This document shows, piece by piece, positions 32,930-45,600 of a DNA stretch of 64,000 nucleotides. The stretch lies in the NCBI GenBank assembly GCA_029204225.1, contig CM055100.1:26736649-26800648 (forward strand), written 5' to 3'. The notes below the pieces were generated by a model. It was not told the origin of the DNA and made no database searches. It saw only the letters and a list, made by a program, of their open reading frames with translations. The first letter of the stretch is position 1, and every line of letters begins with the position of its first letter. The position numbers and the translations under genes were made by a program. This DNA comes from Diphasiastrum complanatum (taxonomy: Eukaryota; Streptophyta; Lycopodiopsida; Lycopodiales; Lycopodiaceae).

Positions 32930-34072
32930 ATATTCCCCACCAAAACTGGTGGCGGTCCCATGACACCTCACGAGATTTATTCATTTGGGGCTCTAGTTCT
33001 ACTCGCGTCGTACCTTGATGAGATGGTACTACACCTTCTCCATGAATTTCAGGCGCTCTGTATTAAAATCGTATTTGTGCGAAAAAAAACACTTACTTGC
33101 TCCGACAATTCAATTTGAAGTGGTCCAGGCCAAAACTCTTGTTTCCAAAAAACCACCCAACATTGTTGCACAATAATATAATTGGCAATTGGTCGTGGAC
33201 TTTATCTGATGCCATGGAAACATTCGGATTGAATGCCAAAGAAGGTAGGCAATCATCCCATTTGGTAGCAATGGATGCCAACTTGGACAAATCATTGGCA
33301 AATATTGTCGATTGTCGCACAGTTGGATATGGCGAATTCCGGTACTCAACACCATAAAACTGAAGTGCTCTGTTAAAATCAACCGATATTTGTCAATTGT
33401 AAATCTGGTGAATGATGGGCCAATTTGGGGTGTGGATGTTGATTTGATCCAATGGCACGCCCAAATCTTTCCAGTTATTGCGTCGCGGCATTGGTAAATA
33501 TTAAGGATCTATCCACAATTGGTGAGGGCTGGCAACGTAGCTCGTATTGAATCTGAAGCTTTCTCGAAAGCTATTTTCTGCCAAGCCGGCTGCTCTCCCG
33601 ATGCTGGTTGTTTATTTAATTCTTTCTCTGCCTCTATCTTAGAGGTCTTGAACTTGATAACCCATCCACCCATCGAGGACATATGCGGATGTCGAAGCAC
33701 AATTTTTTGGATCTGGTCCTCGATGGTGATCGGTTTTTGAAACAAAATTTTGGTTCCTGATGAAGATGGATCGGCTTCAACGGCTTGGGAATCCATTGTA
33801 TTTGCGATTTCTGCTCCGTCCAATCCTCTATCCATGCCTCTCTAATCATGTTGGTGTTGAGGCGAGAATTGTAGCATCACAGGAGCTGGAATCTGAGGCC
33901 CGGCTTCCAACACTTGAGCGGCTGCCTTTTCGTAATCCTTAATGATTGTCTTTGCCTTGCCAAGCTTAGTGGAGGCTGTACGTTTGAGTTTGTCGAATTC
34001 TTCTTGAAATCCTGCCAGTGAAGTACGGTAGGTTTCAACTTTCCTGAAAAAGTATCTGATTTTTGGGCACAA
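32930..34072 (-). pseudogene. Unrecognised coding region of the unclassified LTR element, copy A
   Basis: Just upstream of the 3' LTR on the minus strand, a broken reading frame runs from 34072 to about 33040. Pieces: 34072-33842 (coiled-coil-like, FQEEFDKLKRTASTKLGKAK); 33835-33509; and 33320-33093, which contains TVRQSTIFANDLSKLASIAT and WDDCLPSLAFNPN. The last piece matches the frame of copy B (37350-36946) residue for residue over long runs, so it was once a real protein. It lacks visible protease, RT, integrase or RNase H motifs. It could be a gag/capsid of a gag-only element or an additional ORF. I cannot name the family. Confidence 0.5.
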
Positions 34073-34364
34073 TGGCTTGAAGTAATAACTTTAGCTTGCT
34101 GAGTGTGATTATGTTGGCTACAGAAAAACTCTGATTGAAAGAGAAATTCAATGAACGCTTACATAGCTTGATTAAGCTAATATATATAGATTTACAAGTG
34201 TCGAGAGAAAAAAATATCTTATGCCTTAACTGCCATTTACTCCAATTTTGCATCTATACAAAGTTGGTAACCGCCCTCAGAATATTTGTTTCTCCAACTG
34301 TTTTAGGGTTGATGATAAGTTGGCGACGTCGGTCTGCCAATGTAGCAAAAACGCAAAAAACCCG

Positions 34365-34780
34365 AAAGACTAAAGGTATGCAAATCCTGAAGGTGCCCTT
34401 AGACTTAAGGTATGTAAATCACAAAGGCGCTTAGATTTAAGGCAGTGAAGAAGCCAAAATGCCGAAGGTGCCTTAGACTGAAGGCAGCGAAAAAGCAAAA
34501 GGTGCCTTAGACTAAAGACATCGAAGAAGCCGAAGGTGCCTTAGACTAAAGACAACAAAAAGGCCGAAGGTGCCTTAGACTAAAGGCAGCGAAAAAGTCG
34601 AAGGTGTCTAAAAATGGTTTCTAAGGCATTCTGGCCACTTTGTCGCATTTTTCGCGAAGAGGCGAAAAAGGCGAAGGTGCCTTAAAAAATGGTTTCTAAG
34701 GCATTCTAGCCACTTGGCCACTATGTCGCATTTTTCGCGAAGGTGCAAAAAAAGGCAAAGGTGCCTCAAAAAATGATAAA
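34365..34780 (+). repeat. Minisatellite with two unit types
   Basis: From about 34385 to 34605 a unit of about 33-34 bases, built on AAGGTGCCTTAGACTAAAGGC plus GCGAAAAAGCCG, repeats about seven times. It then passes into two copies of a longer unit (about 34608-34770) with TGGTTTCTAAGGCATTCT, then CACT..GTCGCATTTTTCGCGAAG. The second unit contains the palindrome TTCGCGAA. This is a clear tandem array. Confidence 0.8.
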
Positions 34781-34930
34781 GGCAAAAAATCTCAAAGGGA
34801 AAAACATGAAGGTCCGAAAACATGTAGTCGGCCTTCGGTTTTTAGGTTGTTTAAGGCTGAGCATAAGAAATTTAACACTCCCCCTTAATTTGGATCCTAA
34901 AAAACTTTGATCTTCAGTTTTAACATATCA

Positions 34931-36147
34931 TTAAATCTGAGATGATGCTCCTTTTGATAGAGCTAATATGCATTTTGAATCCTTCAATAAATTCATATTG
35001 TTACTAAATAGTAACATATCATCTACATAAAAGGTGATGATTATGAAGGGATTCGACACAGACTGAAAATAAAAATTTGAGTCTGTCGAGTTTGGAATAA
35101 AACCATTCTCATTGAAAGATGCATTGGTTTTCTCTTGATCAGCATCAGGTGCTGACATTGCCTCTGAAACAATGTTTGATTCCTGCACAAAGTAACAGAC
35201 CGGATCATCTGTAAATCGGAATGGAGGCTGTATTGATCAATTCGATCTTTTGGATTGAACTGCGATCCTCTGATGCAATTCGTTTTGTTGAGGGACTGTC
35301 TCGTTGTCGGAGTCAGTGTAAGTGTCAGTGTCAGTGCCAATCTTCTGATCAGTCCTGGATTGTTCGTGGCTGTTGGTGTCGATTCTAGGATCTGAATTCG
35401 AAGTAGCTTTCCCTTTGTGGTCGATAAACTGATCTTCCGCAAAAATGACATTTCTGCTCATGAAAGCCTTCTGAGAGTCCAGATTGAAGAGCCTGTATGT
35501 CTGATGGTCCGAGGAATAGCTGATGAAGATCGATGTTTTGCTGGTGTTGTCCAGCTTCCTACTTAGATCAGCAGGGATCTATGAGTAGGCTATGCATCCA
35601 AACACTCGAATATTTGTGAGTGATGGCTTCGATCCTCTCCACACCTCATAAGGTGTCTTGCCATTCAAGGCCTCTGAGATGTATCGATTTTGAAGATAGG
35701 CTACTATAGTAATAGCTTCTGCCCAGAATTTCTTTGGAAGAGAGACATGGGCCAACATGTTCTTTGCACTTGCGATGAGTGTCTGATTCTTCCTATGAGC
35801 TACACCATTGAACTGAGGTGAGTAGCTGGCTGAATGTTGTTGTAAATGTATTCGATTGGCCTTGCAGAAAGCTTTGAACTCGGTGGAGATAAATATTCTC
35901 CCTGCATCAGAGCGTAGAGCTTTGATTCTTCTTTGGGTTGATTTTTCTAATGATGCCTTGAACTACATGAAGAACTTGAGGGTCTCGGATTTGTTCTTCA
36001 AGAAATATGTTGCAGTCCTCCAAGAGAAGTCATCAATGATAGTCAGCAAATAGACAGCTCCCCCTGTGGAAATAGCCTGCATAGGACCACAAATGTCCAT
36101 ATGTACAATATCTAACGAACCTTTAGAAGAACGAACTGAATCGGAAG
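34931..36147 (-). mobile_element. Ty1/copia integrase with RT remnant, minus strand
   Basis: On the minus strand: integrase from the end of the zinc region through VHMDICGPM (near 36110), DDFSW, ALRSDAGRIF, HSASYSPQFNGVAHRKNQT (near 35820) and RVFGCIAYS (near 35600), then the acidic linker (35461-35237). It jumps directly to the RT palm with FYVDDMLLFSNN (near 35035), so RT fingers are deleted. Several stops are present. Its N-terminal side is cut by the LTR at 36148. Confidence 0.75.
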
Positions 36148-36895
36148 TGTAGTGGGTTTCTTTCCTTGCCCATCCTCAACCCAAGATCTAATCAATCTAG
36201 CATTGAGGAGATGAAGTTAGTTGTCACACATAGATTCGTTCCCATGAGAGCGATAGCATAGTTCAGATTTTAGCATGAATGGAAGATTCACATCTAACTC
36301 TAACATCCATTAACCCTAAGCATTAGCACTACATCCATTAACACTAGATCCACAATGAAGATAGCTTACTCTTTCTCTCTCCCCCTTTCTCCCTCATAAA
36401 AAGTAAAAAAACATGCAATCCCAATAATAATCAGATCCAACAATTAGCAAACACAATAAAAGCATAAGAGATGGAGGAAAAGTGATAGAGAGCAAGGACA
36501 TTTCATAAATCCACTTCACAAGAGAACCAATTTGCATTATTGAAATGAAGATATGTACATGTGTAGGAAACTCGAGTTGGTTCCTTTTTATAGTAGAGAG
36601 GAGAACCCTGGCCTCTGAATCCTATTGGTCCATTTCTGCCTCCCTAATTATTCAAATTTAAAAAAAGAGTGAAAACCATCCAAATTGGAGGGAAACCCAA
36701 CTTTATTCACTAACTTGACATTTAGGTTCCGCGACATTAAAAGTCCCGCAAAAAGGCCTAACTTTCCTTTTATTGACTTGTAACTAATCAAATAACTATG
36801 TGATCATCGGGTGGGACTTACACACACACGGTGTCAAATCCCATCACTTACTAACTAGGGTTAGGGTTGTCTTGGGATCTGCAAACCCTCCAACA
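36148..36895 (-). mobile_element. 3' LTR of the unclassified LTR element, copy B
   Basis: This is the second copy of the TGTTGG..CCACTACA LTR (748 bases; minus-strand orientation), preceded on its high-coordinate side by the purine tract GGTGGGGGATAC. It also sits inside a copia integrase, different from the one hit by copy A and in the opposite relative orientation. Confidence 0.7.
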
Positions 36896-37350
36896 GTATC
36901 CCCCACCAAAATTGGTGGTAGTCCCACGACACCTACGAGATGCAGTTACTGCGGGCTTTTATTTGCTTCACGTCGAATCTTAATTAAATGATACTGCACC
37001 TTCTCCATGAAATTGAGTCTGGCAGTGTTGAAATCTAAATTGTAGGGTGAAAAACAACGGTGGGCTCCGACAATCCACTTTGAAGTTGTCCAGGATGTGA
37101 ATCGAGATTCCCAGGAGCCTCCCATCATTGCAGCACGGAAATACATAGCCACCGGCAGCTGATCCTTAATGCTCTCTGAGGCCATTGGCTTATTTGGATC
37201 GAATGCCAAAGGAGGAAGGCAATCATCCCATTGCGTTGCCACGGATGCCAACAGAGTCAAGTCTTTTGCAAAAAGCGCCGATTGCCTCACTGTCAGATTG
37301 GGAGAGTGTATATACTCCCGCTGTGTGTGAAGAGTAAAAATTGAATACAT
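36896..37350 (-). pseudogene. Unrecognised coding region of the unclassified LTR element, copy B
   Basis: A 134-codon frame (37350-36946) on the minus strand contains LTVRQSALFAKDLTLLASVA, WDDCLPPLAFDPNKPMAS and DQLPVAMYFRAAMMGGSW. It aligns with copy A and is better preserved, being uninterrupted to KIRREANKSPQ. It ends about 50 bases before the 3' LTR. The conserved WDDCLP-LAF-PN core in two independent copies argues for a real protein. Function is unknown. Upstream coding sequence beyond 37350 is not recognisable. Confidence 0.5.
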
Positions 37351-37423
37351 GGATCACATTGGACCTATTAGTTGACAGAAGCTTATCCCTAGAGTTAACG
37401 CTCTCATATCAATAGGAATTCAA

Positions 37424-37525
37424 AGTGTGTGTGTGTGTGTGTGTGTGTCTGTGTACACACACAAACACATACATATACATGTATATAAACATATATGTAT
37501 ATATGTATGTATGTATGTATGTAAA
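37424..37525 (+). repeat. (GT)n and (TATG)n microsatellites
   Basis: A GT run (about 37424-37448) is followed by CA-rich sequence and then TATATG and TATG repeats (about 37485-37521). The open frame across it is an artefact of the repeat. Confidence 0.85.
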
Positions 37526-37619
37526 AGAAGTAAAAAAGAAAATGAACTTGTGACATACATCTACATATTCACTTATAATGACCTAGCACAATTGCCTCTG
37601 CAACTACGTTATCAAACAT

Positions 37620-39109
37620 AATATCACACCTCTTGTATAAACATGTGTAGCATTGCTTTATGCTCTTCTTTGTAATCAATTTTTTAATCAATAATCCTTG
37701 CCTTCCAATTTTAGGATCTCATGCCATGCTATAACCTATCATCAAAGTAGAAGCCATGATATAATCTATGTGCAAATGATTATGTAATATGAAAAGTAGG
37801 ACTCAACTTGAGAATTTCTTATAAGTATAGATGGAATGCACAAGATGATAGGTTTGAGGATTATTTTGATAGAGAATGTGTGACTCATAGACACAATAAT
37901 AAAACAAGAGAAGTGTAATAAAAAAGTAAGTGATTCAAAAATTATTTAGATACCATGAGTGATAACTAGATGTGTGAGATCTTTAATGCTTTTAATGATA
38001 AAGACAAGCATTAATGTGGACCATAGGGTTGCAATGGGATTGATATTTGAGGTGGGTATGTAAGTTACGAGTAAAAAATATTGGAGGCTTGGATGTATCT
38101 TGTCATATGGACCATTACCAACTACGCCTTGATTTTCTATGTATATTGATTAACATTGATCGTGAATACCAAAAAGAGACTCTTTTTAGTCCAAAATGGC
38201 CTTGACAATTGATTTAAGTCAACACCTTTCACAACATAATCCTTCTCATGATTCCATTTGGTAGACTCTCCTCAACCTAGCAGCATCAGCTAATAACTAA
38301 CCACTCACATGGTGTGGCAATTATGGAACTCGCATTGTCCATGCATATTCTGAGGTGAAGTGAGTTGAGAGAATTCAAGCTCTTCAAGGTACATAACTTC
38401 AAATCTTAGAATTAGCATTACTTTGCACAATATCACATAGATTAAATATAAATAATGTTGGAAGGGGAAAATGAAATTTAAAACAAACTACCTTGGAAAA
38501 CTTTTGACTTCCATATTGACCTTTTCGAGGTGGCTTCTTAGTGCTGATGAGCAATGCCATGCAAAAAGAAAGAAATTAAGATACATCAATCAATGCGCAA
38601 ATTCAACTCTATTACATAAATAGAATACTGTTTTCATAACCATTTCAAAAGGTCCAATCTGTATTTTGAAACTGGAAATCTAAAAGTTGCAATTGTTTGC
38701 ATAACTGCCATCCATTTTCCAAATAACCCAAATACTCTCTAATAACAAATGACATCTTTGGGCGATGAATACTTCAAGGCACCAAGTGCACTAACCGAAT
38801 ATGAAGTTCGTACACATCCAAAAACATTGGTAGCATCTGACCCTTATGGGCCGTAACATACTGGGTCGGAATGCTTTTTTTTAATTGAAAAAAACAGGTA
38901 TTAAAGCCTGAAACAGGTATCAAAACAGAGTGTATATTTATGATCGTCCAACAATGGTAAATCTGATGAATTGACCAAGAAAGTCTGAAAGGAAGAGTCA
39001 GAAACAGAAGAGAACACACTCAATCCTTCCTACAATACTGACTTGTATGACTAATGGAAGGCAACTGATCTCCCTGCCTGATCTTAAGACCTACTGAGTG
39101 CCTGGTTTG
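37620..39109. other. Intergenic, nothing recognised
   Basis: AT-rich sequence with no exon, transposon domain or tandem array that I can support. Confidence 0.4.
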
Positions 39110-39535
39110 TCATTGTGGAAGATTTAAGCCAAGCATCTTAAACTTGATGATAGTAACCAGCAGGCATGAAAATCTTGGCAGAGAGAATCCTTGGAAAGGA
39201 GCAAGTTTGATGTGAGCTTCCTGGAAGTTCCAAGATTGTTCAAAAGCAAGATAAATCACCTTATTTCCATAGTAGCCAAACGACCTGAGCACAAAGACTG
39301 GCGCTTCAGGTTTGTTTAGGGTAGCCAGACGGAAACCAGATGTATCTTTGACATCCGCAGAAATCCCTTTTTCAGCATCTTTCTCATTTCCCATCTGAAA
39401 ACTAGTTCTCTGCTTGCCGTGACCATCATCACTAAATGAAAAAGACCAAGCCCCGCAAAGTAAAAGACCTGCTACCAAATGACTTTTTGCTTTCACAATT
39501 TGTGCTTGGGCCGTTGGCTGAAGAATTTGAAGCAC
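39110..39535 (-). CDS. Hypothetical 141-codon frame, doubtful
   Basis: A minus-strand frame downstream of TYW1 begins MLQILQPTAQAQIVKAKSHL, has a short hydrophobic stretch near residues 19-34, and a hydrophilic middle (GNEKDAEKGISADVKDTSGF). I recognise no family or motif. Its composition is more protein-like than most random frames nearby, but there is no second line of evidence, such as splice-linked exons. It may be chance or a fragment of an unknown element. Confidence 0.2.
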   Translation of the reverse strand: MLQILQPTAQAQIVKAKSHLVAGLLLCGAWSFSFSDDGHGKQRTSFQMGNEKDAEKGISADVKDTSGFRLATLNKPEAPVFVLRSFGYYGNKVIYLAFEQSWNFQEAHIKLAPFQGFSLPRFSCLLVTIIKFKMLGLNLPQ

Positions 39536-40966
39536 CAGTATTTGTGCTTAGTTCTCTTTGTGCTGTAATCCTTGGTTAAAAAATACATATTTTTTAAATT
39601 TCTATTTTGGTCAAGATCTGGAACGGAAACGGCCAACTATGGGTAGCATGCATTTGCAAAAAAAGCATAAAAAAAACTTCAAAAGAGATTCTGGAAACAT
39701 AAACCGATCCGATCATTTTTTGTATTTTGATTCTAATTTTGCAACAATTTGGAAGTGAACCCATACATAAGGAGAGATAGGTATCTGAATCTAGCATAGT
39801 CCAACACTCACATGAGTATCCTATAGCAAATAGAAAGGTGAGGCTCATAAGGTTCATAAGAAATGAATGTTCAAAAGTAAGAAGTCCGCTTTCTGGAAAC
39901 AGGTTAAAGCAGAAATAATCCTAATCCTTTAGAAAATCTGGATTCCCCATGGGTACCCATTTGCAAAGTATAATAGCAGCAGTATTTGCATGACCATAAA
40001 ACGGGAGATTGGAATGAGAATAATTGCTGCCTTCTCTACAAAAGTAACACCACAACGATATGGTACATAATAGCTTTTAGTGACTAATTGGAGAATCAAA
40101 TTCTGGATTTGCTTGATTGAATAAACCTTACCTCTAATTCATTGTCTTCAGATATGGTTATAAACCTCAGCATGAAGAATGTATCATGGTCGTCTTGAAG
40201 CTTGCACCATGGTTCTCCTACTTAGCAACTAAAGCAACAGCTCAAATGATAGGTAAAAGCTATTCAAAATATAGAGTCCCAATTTGGTCAGCCTCCCTTT
40301 CTTTTACAAGAAACTTACCCTTTTAGGGGAACCTTGGTACTCATGGCTTCAGATTGATCAGCTGTTTCTGATCTCTTTAAATGCCAAAAACAAAGATGCT
40401 CCAGATGGAGGATATGAAAAAAAGGTGGAGAAAACTGATCTCCTGCCACCCAATGCAACTCTGCTTGGAGTATTGTTGAACAAATATGCATTTTCCTGCT
40501 CCAAATATACCACCGCTAGTGAACTGGTTCATATAAACAAAAGAAAGTAAAAATTTTACAAATCCCAGCACAATATTTAGATATTGTTGAAAATGTGTCC
40601 TCATTTCGTTGCCCTCCACATAACACAATAGATGCTTGAATGTCCTGCACAGAAATCAGGGAAAGATTGTTGGTAAAAGGTTGCACTTACCAAAACAATC
40701 ATAGAAGTGATAGAACTTACAACTATGACACTGAAAATACAATCCTGATTAGACAACACAAATTTAACCCAAATAGTTTCTTATAATTTCCATATGAGAA
40801 ATAAAAGCAGTAAAAGCATACATCAAAAGCCCCAAGTAGGAAGAACGTAAAGATTTAATTGACCTTTAAGTCATTCTTTATGGAAGTTCCTTGAGGGCAT
40901 AGGTGGTAAGTTGATAGGCATCAGAATTTGTTCATCAGTCACCTTCCTGATTGAGCAATGCATTGT
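39536..40966. other. Downstream flank of TYW1, no gene seen
   Basis: This should include the TYW1 3' untranslated region on the minus strand. No other coding or mobile sequence is recognisable. Confidence 0.4.
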
Positions 40967-42615
40967 CTACGTGCAACCTCCAGAGTCAGCCAAGGCCCCA
41001 TGCCGTCTCTCCTTTTTCACTCGAGTTTCCTGGGGATCAAAACCACCTTCAGCTGCCCCATAGGTGGCCCAACTTGGGGTGGGCATCATGTAATCTTCAC
41101 TGCTAAATGATTTACCAGATGCCACCTGCCCAAGATAACCACCTTATCTCATTCAGAAATTCTAATGCTTTCCCCATGTACAAGACAATTTTTCCTTTCC
41201 GTAAGAGAGGAACATCCATCTACTAGTTTGCTTTTAAGCTGAGTCTCATGGATAAGGTTTGTGTCAGAAAGCCGACTTGCTCATACATGATACAAGTTAT
41301 CCAAGACAAGATTCCTATTGTTGTTAGACAATAGTCATACATATGAAAAAGAACACAAATAACAATGATGAAGCAATGATGATGAGATTACTCCAACTAT
41401 GTCCCATTGTGAATGGACTAGGGTGCGCACCCCTACATACTTAAAGTCAATGGTCTATGTCAAAAAGCAAAAGCAAAAGCAACCTTAAAACAACCTAAAA
41501 GCAATTGCCTAATTAATGTCTCTGCAAAAGGTAAAAGCACCCAACACCTATCTATCGCAAAACTTGTGCTCCAAATCAACCACTAGAATCTCGAACTTGA
41601 GTCTAACTAAAGTCTAATTTGATTTTACTAAATATACGTAAAGGCCTCTAGAATTAGCACGCAGGCATGGCCCAATAATCCTAATTTACCCTTGATAAGA
41701 ACACTAGGGGTAACAATGTGAACAGTAACTCTAACAGTTTGTTCGTCGAGGGTCTTTGGTATAAACGAAACAAAGCTGGATAAAGTTTGATCCAGCTGTT
41801 ACACATGCATTGGCTAAGGAAAATCTAACTACATGGGAGCAATGGTTTAATGGTAATCTGTTAAGATCTATGGAGGATCTTAAACCAGAATATGGTTGAA
41901 AAGAAAGAGATATAAAGTTACTTAAGCATGTTTGATCTCCCATGAAAGATAGAAATAATGATGGGATGACCTAGATACTGTATGAAAATGTAAATTTGCT
42001 AACATTTTGGCTGACTTCAGTTATCAAGATGCATTTATAGTCATCTGAGCATAGCATTCCATGTTAGACTAGTATAATTATAGATGGAAACTCAAAGGAT
42101 AGCTGGTAAGTTTGGCTGAATAGATTTGCCTTGATAAAAACTATGCAGCTCCACACAACATACTTCCGGACAAAGCTCTCTTAAAGACAGTTTTCTTTTG
42201 CTCACTTTATCAAAATACCTTAAAGCTAGAACAGCTGCATGATATATATGGAGTTGTGTAAGCAATGATCAGCTTTAACCTGTAGTCATTATTCACAGGA
42301 TATGCCAGCTGCCAAGTATATGATATATATACAAAATTTGACTTCAGCTTTGACCATTTGTCTTTTCTTTTAACTGAGAACCACTTGCATGCCTCCAACA
42401 ATCAAGTTGACCGGCACTATTGAACCTTGGTCTGTAAGCCACTTGCTATTTTTATATTTCTAGAAGTCCAGCAGGCAAATGTTTTAACAACAAACGAAAA
42501 GTTCCTCAGTAACTTTGAAATTGAAGTCTGAACCAAGGGTAAATGAGAAACATTGATCACCCCACATCCTATTCAGCAAGCTGCTCGAAAAAGGTGTGGC
42601 ATTTATAAAACATTT

Positions 42616-42653
<38 letters not shown>

Positions 42654-45600
42654 GCAAGGAGTCATTTTTCTTTAACAAAATTCTTTTAGGCATTGCCCTT
42701 TTCTACCCTAGATATCACAGATGTGTGAGTTATTTGCTATAGAAGCTGCTGTGAAACTAGTTTAGACTGGTGCAGTTTAACAAAAGTGAGCCTCATGCAC
42801 TTGTCAGTGTATATTGGAGGGATAATCTCAACGTGATCACTAAGTCTGCTGTCAATGTAATTGTAAATACCTCAGAAGCAGACAATCATCTATGAAGCAA
42901 CAAATCTGGCCTGCAGTGCTATCAGAAATGCAGTGTAAAAAGAAAAGAAGAAAATGGCATATGGACGGTTTTTCAGCAAACATTTTTGAAAGCAGAACCT
43001 GAAATGAGAGTGTGATCATCAAGATCTCTGAAGCAGAATGCAGATTTGTCATAACTTACAATACAAGTTTTCAGTTGATATGTACTAACATTCTTGGCTT
43101 CAGAATTTAGTCATTGTAGTAAATATTTTCCTTCTACTGTAAGTAGGAAGTAATTCTACTCATAATTACAAGCATATATGGTTGGATTTATGTCCACTAT
43201 TGAGATCATTCGTAGTGGTGACATTTTTTATTTTTGGGCTTATAGTCGAAAGATAACTTTAAAGTCAACTTTAAGTGCTTTTGCTAAAAAGAACAGCATA
43301 CTATCCTTGTACTTTTATTTCCTAGTCTTAGAGCAATATAAATAAAATAAAATACATAAAAAGTACAAAAAATCGTAGCCAGAAGGAGACCACTTTTATA
43401 CCAGCCAGTGGAATTGCTCATAGTCAATCCATGTATGCCATTGCTTGTGTATCTTGAACCTGGCAGCATTGGCTAGAAGTACACAACAAGAGTGGGCATG
43501 TTCACAAGCAAGCTCATAAACACCATTGGTTTCTGAAGCCAATGCTTCTGCAAAAACCTTCACATCTTCGTGCCAAGGGACATTCTCCATAGTCAAAGAG
43601 GATGTTGCTGACCTGCAGTTTAAGGACCCAAGATGAGTTCACATCAGCTATACTCATTCATTATGAAAAGCCAGGACCAGAAATATCGGAGTTTTGAATG
43701 ATTTTCTGTCTAATGAAGAGCTACAGCATGATAAAAGAAATTTGCACAACATAGATTAGACCCTCAAGAAAAGAGGTGAATTTCCTCAAGCCTTATCACC
43801 TCAACTTGAAAAACGTTTTTCAGGCATTTCAAGTACATATAAGCCAACGACACAAACACTAATTAGCATCTTCCAGATTGATTTGCAAATATTGCTACAC
43901 AGAGTAGCTAACTTTATTTGTTGCAGCGCATTGCGTCAAACATACAGTGTTTTCAACTTATTGAATGATTTGTTGAGGAGCAATTATTATTTTGTTGTAC
44001 AAAGTCAAAGGCCCATGCATTGTACATTTGCTATAAATTTCATGCATAAAAATCTAATTCCAAGTCAAAATCAAAATTACATGTGAAAGAGGCCTAGCTC
44101 AAGATACAAAAAACTTAAAACCCCTTGTGTAATAATTGGAATCCCCTCCTTAAAATGTGGATATGTGTGTGCCTATTCATATTAAGTGTTAAACTTTGCC
44201 CTAAACACGTCATCTAGTTGGTATCGTCAAGCCTTGAGGTAATTACAAGACTACCACCTCAAATTAAGAGCCTAACAGCTTAGCACTTTGGCCCAGAAAT
44301 AATAAAATAGTCACAGCAATAGGCCATGACACAACATCTTATACATGATTCATTAATAAAATATTTACAAAACATAGACCCAAATTAAACAAAATCATTG
44401 TTCTAGTCCAAGACGTTCATTTACAGCAACATTGTGATCACACTCTCTACCTATATTATAGCTAGGGATCGGGCCCAAGCAGGGTCAAGTTTGTCAGAAA
44501 TAGCGACCCGTGAGACCATCTAACAAGAGATGCGGGATTGAGAATTAACATCATGGACCTAGTCGTCAATATCGGAGGTAGTTGGGGCATGACGAGAAGC
44601 TAGCTTGCAAGTTCTCATGGTGACTGGGTGGATCACTATGCCATGTCTGGACACAGCATTGATCATTGCAAGTTAGAGTCGGTCAGGACTTGATCGAACT
44701 CGACTGGACCAAGCAACTGTAACTTTGAGAAATGATCTAGGATGGGAGGAATCATCGACTAGTGTGGGAGATAGGAGCCCAAGGAGCCAGGCTCATAACA
44801 TTTGGTACGAGAGTCTGTCAAGAGAGAGAAACGGCCATATTTTAGAAAGCGCAAGCTCTGATCCAAACCAAGTCTCTATAGCAAGGGCTTGGTGGATAGG
44901 TTGTAGGCTATGTATCCTTATGTTACGTCTACCTCCCTAGCTTACATTGCAACTTGTTAGAAGAGGCTATGCTTGGTTTCATCGCTGCGTTCTTGGAGAG
45001 TCCACGCTACCAAAGACCCACTGCTTCTACTATTGGGTGCTACAAGGGCTGAAGGTCTTTAAAAAGTTGATCATTGCTAGTGTATCCAAATACTTTCAAT
45101 TGAAACCTAGCACTACCTTTTCTTTGATGAACATGTATTGACAATCCAATGTAAAATTTGAGGAAAATGTGTTGCCTACTAAATTGATCCAACAAGCTAC
45201 AGTGGAGGCAGTTCTTTAGAAACCTGAGTTCTAACAATGATCGTGATTCATCTGGCAGATCAGCTGATTAGCAACAAATCTACTTTAGCGAATCTTCAGC
45301 TGATTAGTAACCCAGGTGGCATTCTGAAACCAGGCCCTTGGAGGACTGTTTCAGACCATATAGAGCTTTATGTAATTTGCAAACAAGGTGCTTCTGACCT
45401 TAGATTTCATGCCCTTCAGGTTGTGACATAAAAATGTCTTCTTCAATAGTGCCATTCAAGAATGATGTCTGCAGGTCCATTTGGTGGACTTCTAGGTAAA
45501 CTATTGTGAAAGATTATGCACATGCCAACTTAGGGATCTCGGGTAATCTTCCCATAGCATGGATGGCCAATCCCCTAGTGGAAGAGAGAGAATGGCGGAA

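Noticed and set aside
37427-37621. 64-codon frame
   Set aside because: It is a translation of GT and TATG microsatellites.
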